Positions 8,517-15,779 of a stretch of DNA of 64,000 nt are shown piece after piece. The stretch is from contig JAFVOS010000006.1 in NCBI GenBank assembly GCA_017505705.1, forward strand, positions 25,311-89,310, read 5' to 3'. This DNA is from Alphaproteobacteria bacterium. GTDB lineage: Bacteria > Pseudomonadota > Alphaproteobacteria > Rs-D84. The position numbers and the translations under genes were made by a program. The notes under the pieces were generated by a model. The model did no database searches. It saw only the letters and a list, made by a program, of their open reading frames with translations, and was not told the DNA's origin. Numbering within the stretch: position 1 is the first letter of the stretch; each line of letters starts with the position of its first letter.

Positions 8517-8544
8517 TTGTTTGTTCGGCTTTTTTTGATAAAAT
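8517..8544 (+). promoter_or_regulatory. Promoter of aroK-mscL
   Basis: TTGTTT (8517-8522), 16-base spacer, TAAAAT (8539-8544). The expected transcription start (about 8551) is only a few bases before the ATG at 8555, so the message may be leaderless or nearly so. Confidence 0.55.
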
Positions 8545-8554
8545 AGTGCCTGTT

Positions 8555-9133
8555 ATGGATAAAGATATTGCAAAGACATTAGATCGACCAATTGTGATGG
8601 TTGGATTGATGGGGGCGGGAAAAACCAGTGTAGGGCGTGCGTTGGCGCGTCGCTTGGGTGTGGCGTTTGTTGACTCTGATAAAGAAATAGAAACTGCAGC
8701 GGGGTGCAGTGTGGTTGATATTTTTTCACTGTATGGTGAGGCAGAATTTCGACGTGTAGAACAAAAGGTTATAGAGCGTATTCTGGATACTGCGCCAGCT
8801 GTTAAGGTGTTGTCGACCGGCGAGGGGGCTTTTATAACACCAGCTGTGCGAGATGTTTTGTTGAAAAATGCGTTGACAATTTGGTTGAAGGCTGACTTGG
8901 AACTGCTTGTAAAAAGAACAAAATCACGTGATACACGCCCACAGTTATTACATGCAGACAGTCGTAAGATTTTGGGACAATTAATTGATGAACGGTATCA
9001 GACGTATGCAATGGCTGATATAACAGTTAAGACCCGAGATGAAAGTTTGCGTAAAACACTGGATAAGGTGGTTGACGCAATAAGAAAACATATAAATAAA
9101 GGAAAAGAAAATGGCAGTCAAAAAACTTGTTAA
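8555..9133 (+). CDS. aroK: Shikimate kinase
   Basis: Phosphorylates shikimate at the 3-hydroxyl with ATP in aromatic amino acid synthesis. Of the possible starts (GTG 8546, ATG 8555) I take the ATG, giving 192 residues. The P-loop is GLMGAGKTS (17-25), the shikimate-binding acidic pair is in FVDSDKE (D40, D42), the substrate arginine is in FRRVE (65-69), and the lid arginine is in RDTRPQLL. The usual GGG substrate loop reads TGEG (88-91): the middle Gly is Glu, which is unusual. The gene usually sits beside aroB; here it overlaps mscL by 23 bases. Confidence 0.92.
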   Translation: MDKDIAKTLDRPIVMVGLMGAGKTSVGRALARRLGVAFVDSDKEIETAAGCSVVDIFSLYGEAEFRRVEQKVIERILDTAPAVKVLSTGEGAFITPAVRDVLLKNALTIWLKADLELLVKRTKSRDTRPQLLHADSRKILGQLIDERYQTYAMADITVKTRDESLRKTLDKVVDAIRKHINKGKENGSQKTC

Positions 9134-9674
9134 AGAATTTGGTTCTTTTATTCATCGTGGCAATGCAATCGATATGGCGGTTGGTATCATTGTTGGTAGT
9201 GTTATGACCAGTGTGGTAAATTCGCTGGTAAAAGACGTTTTGATGCCGCCAATTGGGTTGTTGATTGGTGGGGTTGATTTTTCACAGTGGTTCTTTGTGT
9301 TGGGGGGCGGCGAAGCAGGGGCTACGTATGAAACGATTGCCCAGGCCCAGGCGGCAGGTGCAACGACATTGAATTTGGGATTGTTCTTGAATTCTATTGT
9401 TAGCTTCTTGATTACTATGTTTGCAATATTCTTGTTTGTGCGTACAGTAAATAAAGCGAGAGCTAAGGCGCCTGTGACCACGCATGCGTGTCCATATTGC
9501 AAATCGACAATCGATAATGCGGCAACAAAATGCCCGTTCTGTTGTTCTGATGTAGAGCCGGTTGAAACGGCGGCACCTGAGGATAGTGAGCTGGAAAAAA
9601 GCCTGAAAAATGTAAAGAACTTGGCAGTTGGGCAAATTAAAAAAATCAAAAAAATTACAAAGAGTAAGAAGTAG
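9111..9674 (+). CDS. mscL: Large-conductance mechanosensitive channel with C-terminal zinc-ribbon-like tail
   Basis: MscL is a homopentameric inner-membrane channel that opens under membrane tension to release solutes in hypo-osmotic shock. The start has the family signature KEFGSFIHRGNAIDMAVGII, with the pore helix at about 16-44 and the second membrane helix at about 88-112. Instead of the short cytoplasmic helix of E. coli MscL (136 residues), this 187-residue protein carries CPYC (127-130) and CPFC (141-144), a rubredoxin-like zinc knuckle pair, then a Lys-rich helix. AGGAAAAGAA forms the ribosome-binding site inside the end of aroK. Confidence 0.95.
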   Translation: MAVKKLVKEFGSFIHRGNAIDMAVGIIVGSVMTSVVNSLVKDVLMPPIGLLIGGVDFSQWFFVLGGGEAGATYETIAQAQAAGATTLNLGLFLNSIVSFLITMFAIFLFVRTVNKARAKAPVTTHACPYCKSTIDNAATKCPFCCSDVEPVETAAPEDSELEKSLKNVKNLAVGQIKKIKKITKSKK

Positions 9675-9704
9675 TTTGTGACAAATTAGTTTAATGTTTG
9701 TAAG

Positions 9705-9728
9705 GGTGGGCAATGGCCCGCCTTTTTT
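9705..9728 (+). terminator. Terminator after mscL
   Basis: GGTGGGC-AATG-GCCCGCC, with one G-T pair in the stem, followed by TTTTTT. Confidence 0.8.
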
Positions 9729-9729
9729 A

Positions 9730-10800
9730 TGTTTTATGTGGTTGTGACGGATTATGTATAGTTTTGTTGTGTAAGATGCGTGTTTTTGTTGAAAAAATGG
9801 CGGTTTTCTGCGGTTTTTTTGATAAAAAGGGCGTGTTTTGTGGAAAAAAGATGTGTTGTGGGTGTTGGTGTATTTTTCTGGCGGTGGTATGTTCGTAAAA
9901 GTGTCGGGGTGGGTGGTTGTGCGTAATTGTGGTGTTGTGTTGATGTTTTGGGAATTAGTGGGCGACCGTATGATGTTTGTAAGAGATGAGTTTTTTTATC
10001 ATACGGTCATATGGTTTATAAGGTGGTGTTTGATAATTTTTTTGTCGTCCTTTATTTGGTGGGGTAAAGTGCTGAATTTGCGTGGGGCGTGGCCATTTTC
10101 CAAAGGCGCATAATGTATATTATGTATAGTTTACTGTAAATAATTATGGTAAATATGCGAAAAATGCGTCTGATTGTATTCGATTTGTGGATAATTATGG
10201 CGCATGCGCAATATTAAGTTGATTGGGTGTGGTTGTGGGGCTTGTAATCGTGGTGGTGGATTTTGTGGCTAATCGATTTTCAGCCCGATGAACGTATAAT
10301 TGTGTGGTTGGCGGAAATCTGCGCCCTGTGATGCGATTTGGTGTGTTGTTTATGTTTTAGTTATGCTTGTTTGATTCTGGTGAAGCTGGTGATTTTGTGT
10401 CGTGTAATTGTGTGGTCGATGCGATGAAAATCGAACAGTTTTTGTTTGTGTTATGTCGCATGTTTTGTTGTGGTGAAAAAATTAAATTTATTTATTAAAC
10501 AATAAAAATATCATTTTGATTATAGGTTTATAAATAAATTTAAGTGTTTTTTTATAAAAAGCGCATTTTTAGTGTTGTTTTGGTGTTAATTTGTCATTTT
10601 TTAATCCTTGGGGGTTGTGGGATGTTGTGTGTCTGTATGGTTAAAAAGCCAAAAAATGGCCGAAAATTGGGGTTTTGTGCCCTATTCTGAGTCAAAAAAG
10701 CAAAAAAATGGCGGATTTCTGCGGGTTTGCGGACGAAAAATGGTCGGTGGGGCGGTAAAAAAGCCAAAAAATCCCCCGGGGTGGGTTATTATAATTGATA
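9730..10800. other. Gene-free G/T-rich region with palindromes, one DnaA-box match and an AT-rich tract
   Basis: No frame has convincing coding character; the short frames here have biased, low-complexity translations and no good start context. Visible elements are an 11-bp inverted repeat GACCGTATGAT (9964-9974 with 9998-10008), the palindrome CATAATGTATATTATG (10109-10124), the DnaA-box complement TGTGGATAA (10186-10194), the palindrome GCGCATGCGC (10200-10209), and a strongly AT-rich run at about 10475-10560. Two short similar blocks (AAAAAATGGCGG...TTTCTGCGG near 9794 and 10704) suggest an old repeat. Only one DnaA box is present, so an origin is not established. Confidence 0.5.
9964..10008. 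repeat. 11-bp inverted repeat
   Basis: GACCGTATGAT and ATCATACGGTC are exact complements separated by 23 bases, the last part of the spacer being a T-run. No transposase gene is near. Confidence 0.6.
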
Positions 10801-10839
10801 TTATTTTAAAATATGCTAAATTGCAACTGGTAGTTGCAA
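10797..10839 (+). promoter_or_regulatory. Promoter with 19-base operator-like palindrome
   Basis: TTGATA followed 16 bases later by TAAATT gives a plausible promoter. Directly after it stands TTGCAACT-GGT-AGTTGCAA (10821-10839), a perfect 8-bp inverted repeat with a 3-base centre, then the ribosome-binding site AAAGGA. The position suits a repressor site or a leader hairpin. Confidence 0.45.
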
Positions 10840-10850
10840 AGGATGAAAAT

Positions 10851-11366
10851 ATGTTTTCGCAAGATTATAAGTTAAATATTCGTACCTGTGATGGGTGTGC
10901 GTGTCGTTGTTCATTGGGGGCAGTGGAAAAAGATAAAGGTTCTGGTGTGTTTTATCCGGTAATAAATGGGCGTATGATATCAATTTGGACAGATGCGGAC
11001 GGAAAACTGCAAAACTGGGGCGATTACGTTCATCAAAACAAGTCGCCAGCTGCTGCGTTGGCAAGAGCACGCCAAATTGCGAAAGTTTGCGATTATTATG
11101 AAACAGGACTTGTGCCTGTGTATGGTTCTGTGAAATGTACGTTGTGTGATTTGCCGAATTCAAAAAAGTGTGTTTTAAATTGGGTGCGTGCAAACGACAA
11201 TTCTTTTTATGCATCTATTGGTGGTGAATGTTGCAGGTTTGGCGCTGTTCCGGTGGATGCTATGTATGTGGACAGTAAAGGCGTTTCAGCAGAAACCGCA
11301 GGTGATGCGTTAAACAAACTTAGGATACATATCATCCAGCATTGTGGTAAGATTAATTCGCATTAA
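10851..11366 (+). CDS. Uncharacterised cysteine-rich cytoplasmic protein
   Basis: 171 residues from the ATG at 10851, which follows AAAGGATGAAAAT; the frame stays open back to 10608 but that part is low-complexity and lies in the gene-free region, so I exclude it. There is no signal peptide or membrane segment. Cysteines are grouped as CDGCACRC near the start, CTLCDLPNSKKC in the middle and GECC later, which suggests metal binding or a redox role. AAALARARQIAKVCDYYETG is a likely helix. I do not recognise the family. It is transcribed alone, between an operator-like palindrome and a strong terminator. Confidence 0.7.
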   Translation: MFSQDYKLNIRTCDGCACRCSLGAVEKDKGSGVFYPVINGRMISIWTDADGKLQNWGDYVHQNKSPAAALARARQIAKVCDYYETGLVPVYGSVKCTLCDLPNSKKCVLNWVRANDNSFYASIGGECCRFGAVPVDAMYVDSKGVSAETAGDALNKLRIHIIQHCGKINSH

Positions 11367-11367
11367 A

Positions 11368-11400
11368 AAAACACCGCCCAGATATTGGGCGGTGTTTTTT
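11368..11400. terminator. Strong bidirectional terminator
   Basis: ACACCGCCCA and TGGGCGGTGT (10 bp) with loop GATAT, flanked by A-run and T-run, between convergent genes. Confidence 0.9.
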
Positions 11401-11698
11401 ATCGTTGTTTTTGAATCTTGTGGATTTGTTTTTGGTGGTTTTTGGCTGATTTAAGTGCATCTGCCGACATGCGCAAAAACATAATGCCCATTAAAATACC
11501 GCCTGCGCCAATGGTGTAGAATGTGCTGTCGTTTATCCCCCAGTCAGTGCCGTCATTAAACGTGCATATGCATGCCAATATTGTGCTGGCAACACCGATA
11601 CAAGATGATAACACACCAATTCGTTTGTTGGTTTTGGCAAACTTTATGCAGTTTTGTTTTTGTTGTGAATGGTATTTTATTTCGTCGTAGCGTGACAT
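11399..11698 (-). CDS. Small two-helix membrane protein
   Basis: 99 residues. The N-terminus is polar and basic (MSRYDEIKYHSQQKQN). It is followed by hydrophobic segments at about 27-46 (IGVLSSCIGVASTILACICT) and about 60-78 (FYTIGAGGILMGIMFLRM), then a basic tail. AGGA is 6 bases before the ATG. No signal peptide or known domain is visible. A small inner-membrane protein of unknown role. Confidence 0.65.
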   Translation of the reverse strand: MSRYDEIKYHSQQKQNCIKFAKTNKRIGVLSSCIGVASTILACICTFNDGTDWGINDSTFYTIGAGGILMGIMFLRMSADALKSAKNHQKQIHKIQKQR

Positions 11699-11777
11699 TT
11701 ATTGTCCTGTTTTTTATCGTATTATAGATGAAATATTAATGTTGGCAAGTAGATTTTGCTGTGATACCATGTGTGGT

Positions 11778-12491
11778 ATGAGATTAGATTTAGAACTGGT
11801 TCAGCGTGGTTTATACCCAACGCGTGCGCGCGCGGTGGCGGCAATTCGTGCAGGATTGGTGTCGGTTAATGGGGTGAGTGCGAAAAAGCCCAGCCAGATC
11901 GTTGCCGATGCGGATGTGGTTGTTGGGGGTGATTTGCCCTATTCCATTGGTCGTGGCAGTTTGAAGTTAGAGCATGCGTTGAAATATTTTAATATTAATC
12001 CAGATGGGTTTGTGTGTTTGGATATTGGGGCCAGTACCGGCGGTTTTACAGATGTTTTGTTGCGGTGCGGTGCAAAACGTGTTTATGCGGTTGATGTGGG
12101 CACAAATCAGTTGGCGGATGAATTACGAACGGATACACGTGTGGTTTCAATGGAACAGACCGATATTCGTGATGTTGTGCCACCAGAATCAGTGGAACTG
12201 ATTGTGATTGATGTGTCGTTTATTTCGCTGACGAATATTGTGGAGACCCTGCCCCGTTGGATGCCAAAATATGTTATTGCACTGATTAAACCCCAGTTTG
12301 AAGTGCCGCGTGAAATCGCTGCCAAATCTAATGGTGTGATACGGTCACAACAATGGCATGAATACGCCAAAGAAAAAGTAGTGAAAAGTTTTGCAGATTG
12401 CGGTTTCCGATTGTGTGGTATTACGGATTCGCCAATTTGTGGTGGCAGTGGTAATATCGAATTCTTGGCGTGTTTTGAAAAAAATGATTAA
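11778..12491 (+). CDS. tlyA: TlyA family rRNA 2'-O-methyltransferase
   Basis: TlyA proteins combine an S4 RNA-binding domain with an FtsJ-like SAM methyltransferase; in mycobacteria TlyA methylates 2'-OH of cytidines in 16S and 23S rRNA. Here the S4 domain is MRLDLELVQRGLYPTRARA through about residue 60. The SAM-binding loop is CLDIGASTGGFTDVLL, and the FtsJ-type catalytic context includes VYAVDVGTNQ, VIDVSFISL and ALIKPQFE. Starts at 11739, 11769 and 11778 are all possible; 11778 begins exactly at the family's usual RLDLELV. Some members were called haemolysins, a label not supported here. Confidence 0.88.
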   Translation: MRLDLELVQRGLYPTRARAVAAIRAGLVSVNGVSAKKPSQIVADADVVVGGDLPYSIGRGSLKLEHALKYFNINPDGFVCLDIGASTGGFTDVLLRCGAKRVYAVDVGTNQLADELRTDTRVVSMEQTDIRDVVPPESVELIVIDVSFISLTNIVETLPRWMPKYVIALIKPQFEVPREIAAKSNGVIRSQQWHEYAKEKVVKSFADCGFRLCGITDSPICGGSGNIEFLACFEKND

Positions 12492-12558
12492 AGCCCTTGA
12501 ATTTATTAGGGGTTGCGTATAAAATTTACCAGAGTTATAAGAAAAATAGGACGAAGTT

Positions 12559-14955
12559 ATGGCAGAAGATATCAAGAAAATTCACGAACGTGAGGCAAAA
12601 TGGCAAAAACGCTGGGCGGATGCACGTGCATTCGTGCCGAAAGATGATGGAAAAAAGCCAAAATATTATAATTTGATTGAATTTCCATTTCCAAGTGGTT
12701 CGGGATTACATGTTGGTCATATGTTGCCATATACAGGTATGGATGTTATGGCACGTTTTCGTAGAAATCGTGGTTTTGATGTTCTGTTTCCGATTGGATA
12801 TGATTCAATGGGTATTTCGTCTGAAAACTATGCAACCAAGATTGGCAAGCACCCCAGTGAATCTGTAGCGGAATTAATTAAGATTTTTGAACGTGATATT
12901 TCAATAATGGGATTATCTTTTGACCCAGAATCCAAGGTTTCTACGTCTGATCCAGAATTCATCAAATGGACCCAATGGATGTTTATTCAGTTTTTCAAGG
13001 CTGGATTGGCATATAAGTCTGAATTGCCGATGAATTGGTGTCCGGCGTGCAAAACAAACCTGACCAATGAAGAGCTGGAAGACGGTTGTTGTGAACGCTG
13101 TCATGGACCAGTTGAAAAGAAAATGAAACTGCAATGGAATTTAGCGATTACAAAATATGCGGATCGCTTGATTGATGATTTGGTGCATGTTGACTATCCA
13201 GAACGTGTAAAAACGGAACAAATTAACTGGATTGGTCGTTCATATGGGGCAGATGTTGACTTTATGGTCGGTGATGACAAGATGACTGTTTACACAACGC
13301 GTATTGATACGATATTTGGTGTGACATTTTGTGTAATTGCACCGGAACATGCACTGGTAAAAAAATGGATTGATGACGGAAAAATCAAAAACGTGGATGC
13401 GGTAAATGAATATATTGCCGCCGCACGTGCAAAATCTGAGTTTGAACGCACCGATGTTACCAAAGAAAAGACAGGTGTTCGCTTGGATGGTGTTATGGCA
13501 AAAAATCCATTTAATGGTCGTGAAATACCAATCTTTATTTCAGACTATGTTTTGGCGGACTATGGATTTGGTGCGATTATGGCAGTGCCGGCGCACGATG
13601 GTCGTGACTGGGATTTTGCCAAAAAATTTGGTCTGGAAATTATCCCTGTTTTGGCGGGGGGCGAACCCGATAAAGTTTGGGAAGGCGACGGTGCGCATAT
13701 AAATTCATCCTTCCTGGATGGTATGGGCAAAGAAGATGCCATTGCCGCCGCAATTAAATATGGTGCGGAACATGGCTTTGCACGTGGTACAAAAAAGTAT
13801 AAATTAAAAGACTGGGGGTTTTCACGCCAGATGTACTGGGGCGAACCGATTCCATTAGTGTATTGTGAAAAGTGTGGCTGGGTACCGGTGCCTGAATCTG
13901 AATTGCCGTTGATGCAGCCATATATGGCGGACTATAAACCAACCGATGAAGGCGAAGGTCCCCTGGCCCGTGCAACGGATTGGGTAAACACAACATGTCC
14001 GCATTGTGGTGCACCAGCCAAACGTGAAACAGATACTATGCCACAGTGGGCGGGGTCATCATGGTACTTTATGCGCTATTTAGATTCCAAAAATAATGAC
14101 GAATTCTGTTCCAGGGGCCAGCTAGACAAATGGATGCCGGTTGATCACTATAATGGTGGTATGGAACATACGACGCGTCATTTGCTGTATTCAAGATTCT
14201 GGTATAAGGCGTTGGCAGATTTGGGATTTGTATCCGGGGTTGAGCCATACAAGAAACGTACCAGCAATGGTCTGATTATGGCGGCAGATGGTTCAAAAAT
14301 GTCAAAGTCGCGCGGTAATACAGTGCCCAGTTCGGATGTTGTTGCGCGCAGTGGCGCAGATGCATGTCGTTTGGCTATTTTGTATCTGGGACCATGGGAA
14401 CAAAGTGCAAATTGGTCCGAGGATACATTGCGTGGGGTTGAACGTTTCTTGAAACGTGTGGAAAATTTGTCGGATAATTTGACAGATGCGCCAATGAATG
14501 CAGAACAAGAACGCCTGATGCACAAATTAATCGCAGATGTAACAGAACGTGTTGAAAATATGAAATTTAATACGGCTATTTCTGCAATGATGGAATATAT
14601 CAATGCGTTCAGTGGTGGTATGCCGCGGGCTGCGTATGAAACGTTGGTTCGTGTGTTAAACCCATTTGCACCACATTTGACCGAAGAAATGTGGGAAAAA
14701 CTGGGACATGATGAAATGCTGGCGCTGTCGGATTGGCCAACGTTTGATGCGTCCAAGTTGGTTGAAACCGAAATGACAATTGTTGCGTCCATCAACGGCA
14801 AACGTGGTGCGGAATTTGTTGTGCCGGCGGATATAGCCGAAGATGCATTGATTGAAATGGCTAAAAGCACATTGGGTGCCAAATTAGATGGTGCAACGAT
14901 TGTAAAAACGATTGTAGTGCCGAAAAAGTTAGTAAACTTTGTAGTAAAGAAGTAA
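12559..14955 (+). CDS. leuS: Leucyl-tRNA synthetase
   Basis: Class I synthetase that charges tRNA-Leu. The 798-residue protein has the HIGH-type motif as GSGLHVGHMLPYTG (about 49-62), the Zn-type motif CPACKTNL...CCERCH (about 155-180), the CP1 editing domain with TTRIDTIFG and VPAHDGRDWDFA (the editing Asp in HDGRD), a second Cys pair cluster (CEKCGW...CPHCGAP), and KMSKSRGN near residue 580. A little shorter than E. coli LeuS (860). The start has AGGA 7 bases upstream. The gene is monocistronic and ends in a terminator. Confidence 0.97.
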   Translation: MAEDIKKIHEREAKWQKRWADARAFVPKDDGKKPKYYNLIEFPFPSGSGLHVGHMLPYTGMDVMARFRRNRGFDVLFPIGYDSMGISSENYATKIGKHPSESVAELIKIFERDISIMGLSFDPESKVSTSDPEFIKWTQWMFIQFFKAGLAYKSELPMNWCPACKTNLTNEELEDGCCERCHGPVEKKMKLQWNLAITKYADRLIDDLVHVDYPERVKTEQINWIGRSYGADVDFMVGDDKMTVYTTRIDTIFGVTFCVIAPEHALVKKWIDDGKIKNVDAVNEYIAAARAKSEFERTDVTKEKTGVRLDGVMAKNPFNGREIPIFISDYVLADYGFGAIMAVPAHDGRDWDFAKKFGLEIIPVLAGGEPDKVWEGDGAHINSSFLDGMGKEDAIAAAIKYGAEHGFARGTKKYKLKDWGFSRQMYWGEPIPLVYCEKCGWVPVPESELPLMQPYMADYKPTDEGEGPLARATDWVNTTCPHCGAPAKRETDTMPQWAGSSWYFMRYLDSKNNDEFCSRGQLDKWMPVDHYNGGMEHTTRHLLYSRFWYKALADLGFVSGVEPYKKRTSNGLIMAADGSKMSKSRGNTVPSSDVVARSGADACRLAILYLGPWEQSANWSEDTLRGVERFLKRVENLSDNLTDAPMNAEQERLMHKLIADVTERVENMKFNTAISAMMEYINAFSGGMPRAAYETLVRVLNPFAPHLTEEMWEKLGHDEMLALSDWPTFDASKLVETEMTIVASINGKRGAEFVVPADIAEDALIEMAKSTLGAKLDGATIVKTIVVPKKLVNFVVKK

Positions 14956-14956
14956 A

Positions 14957-14980
14957 AAACGCCCAGCTGGGCGTTTTTTT
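14957..14980. terminator. Bidirectional terminator after leuS
   Basis: AACGCCCAGCTGGGCGTT is self-complementary and flanked by A-run and T-run between convergent genes. Confidence 0.9.
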
Positions 14981-15425
14981 ACGAAATCTTTTCAATTCGG
15001 CGGATGCGGCGTTCAATTGCGTCAAATGGACTTTCCAAAAATGCCTGGACGCATAAAAATGCCATTTCAATGTCGATATCATCTGCTGCCAAGGCTAAAA
15101 CATTTATGTCGTCGTGAAAACGGTCATCACGTGCCTGGTCTGGGCGATCACAGCGTGATGCACGAATGTGACGATAGCGGTTTGCAGCAATCATAACCCC
15201 TGCCCCGGTGCCACATACAATAATGCCACGTGATTTTTCATCGTCCAGCATGGCGTCGGCCAGTGTGGCGGCAACATCTGGATAATCAGCAGATGTGTTT
15301 GGATCGTCAACGCCCAAATTCACAACGTTATAACCAGCCGCAGCCAGCATTTCAATTAAGTATAATTTTAATCCGACACCACGATGATCGGCGGCAATAA
15401 ATACCTTGGATACGTTTTTGTTCAT
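14979..15425 (-). CDS. rpiB: Ribose-5-phosphate isomerase B family protein
   Basis: RpiB/LacAB fold, interconverting ribose-5-phosphate and ribulose-5-phosphate in the pentose phosphate pathway. The 148 residues have the phosphate-binding ADHRGVGLK start (about 11-19), YPD (about 48), and the active-site cysteine loop VCGTGAGVMIAANR (about 70-83), where the common form is CGTGIGMSIAANK. HDDINVLALAAD matches HNDANVLALG. Substitutions within these motifs leave some doubt whether ribose-5-phosphate or another sugar phosphate is the substrate. Its start codon overlaps the stop of the bactofilin gene (TAATG), showing translational coupling. Confidence 0.85.
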   Translation of the reverse strand: MNKNVSKVFIAADHRGVGLKLYLIEMLAAAGYNVVNLGVDDPNTSADYPDVAATLADAMLDDEKSRGIIVCGTGAGVMIAANRYRHIRASRCDRPDQARDDRFHDDINVLALAADDIDIEMAFLCVQAFLESPFDAIERRIRRIEKIS

Positions 15426-15775
15426 TATGCTTCCTTGTCTTTGCGTTTGGATAATTTACATTCCAGGCCTGTGTTTCCTGTTATGTTTAATGTGTTGTAT
15501 GACAGCAGTCCAGTCATTTGTGCTGCGCTGAATATGTTGGCGGTGTTTACCGTCGCAGGACCGTCCAGTGCGCCATGTAAAAACAAGTGGGTGGCGGTCA
15601 CCTTGCCTTCGACGTGGCCACCACGACCAATAACAACAACATCTGCTGTGACGTCACCAATTATATGGCCATGTATTTGGACAGAATGATCTGTTAAAAT
15701 ATTGCCTGTGACGGTGCAGCCCGCACCGATAATTGTCGGAGACTGTTTTTCTTTTGCGTTTGTAAATGCCAACAT
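15425..15775 (-). CDS. Bactofilin
   Basis: Bactofilins polymerise into membrane-associated filaments that scaffold local peptidoglycan synthesis and cell shape. This 116-residue protein shows the right-handed beta-helix pattern: IIGAGCTVTGNILTDHSVQI, HGHIIGDVTADVVVIGRGGHVEG, then TATHLFLHGALDGPATV. The short polar N-terminus and the basic C-terminal tail (CKLSKRKDKEA) are usual. It lies directly downstream of an M23 (LytM) peptidase, the typical partner of bactofilins such as Helicobacter CcmA. Both are in one minus-strand operon with trmN6 and rpiB. Confidence 0.9.
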   Translation of the reverse strand: MLAFTNAKEKQSPTIIGAGCTVTGNILTDHSVQIHGHIIGDVTADVVVIGRGGHVEGKVTATHLFLHGALDGPATVNTANIFSAAQMTGLLSYNTLNITGNTGLECKLSKRKDKEA

Positions 15776-15779
15776 GTCT

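Noticed and set aside
9152..9649. 165-codon minus-strand frame inside mscL
   Set aside because: Antisense shadow of a well-supported gene; the translation is low-complexity.
9964..10008. Insertion-sequence ends
   Set aside because: The 11-bp inverted arms are only 23 bases apart and there is no transposase or target duplication.
9713..10113. Two small plus-strand frames after mscL
   Set aside because: They begin in the terminator or in G/T-rich spacer, and the translations are Cys/Val/Gly/Phe-biased with no proper start context.
10608..10850. N-terminal extension of the Cys-rich gene at 10851
   Set aside because: The frame is open but low-complexity and lies upstream of a promoter, palindrome and good ribosome-binding site placed for the ATG at 10851.
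14178..14882. 234-codon minus-strand frame inside leuS
   Set aside because: Antisense shadow caused by codon bias; no recognisable domain or start signal.
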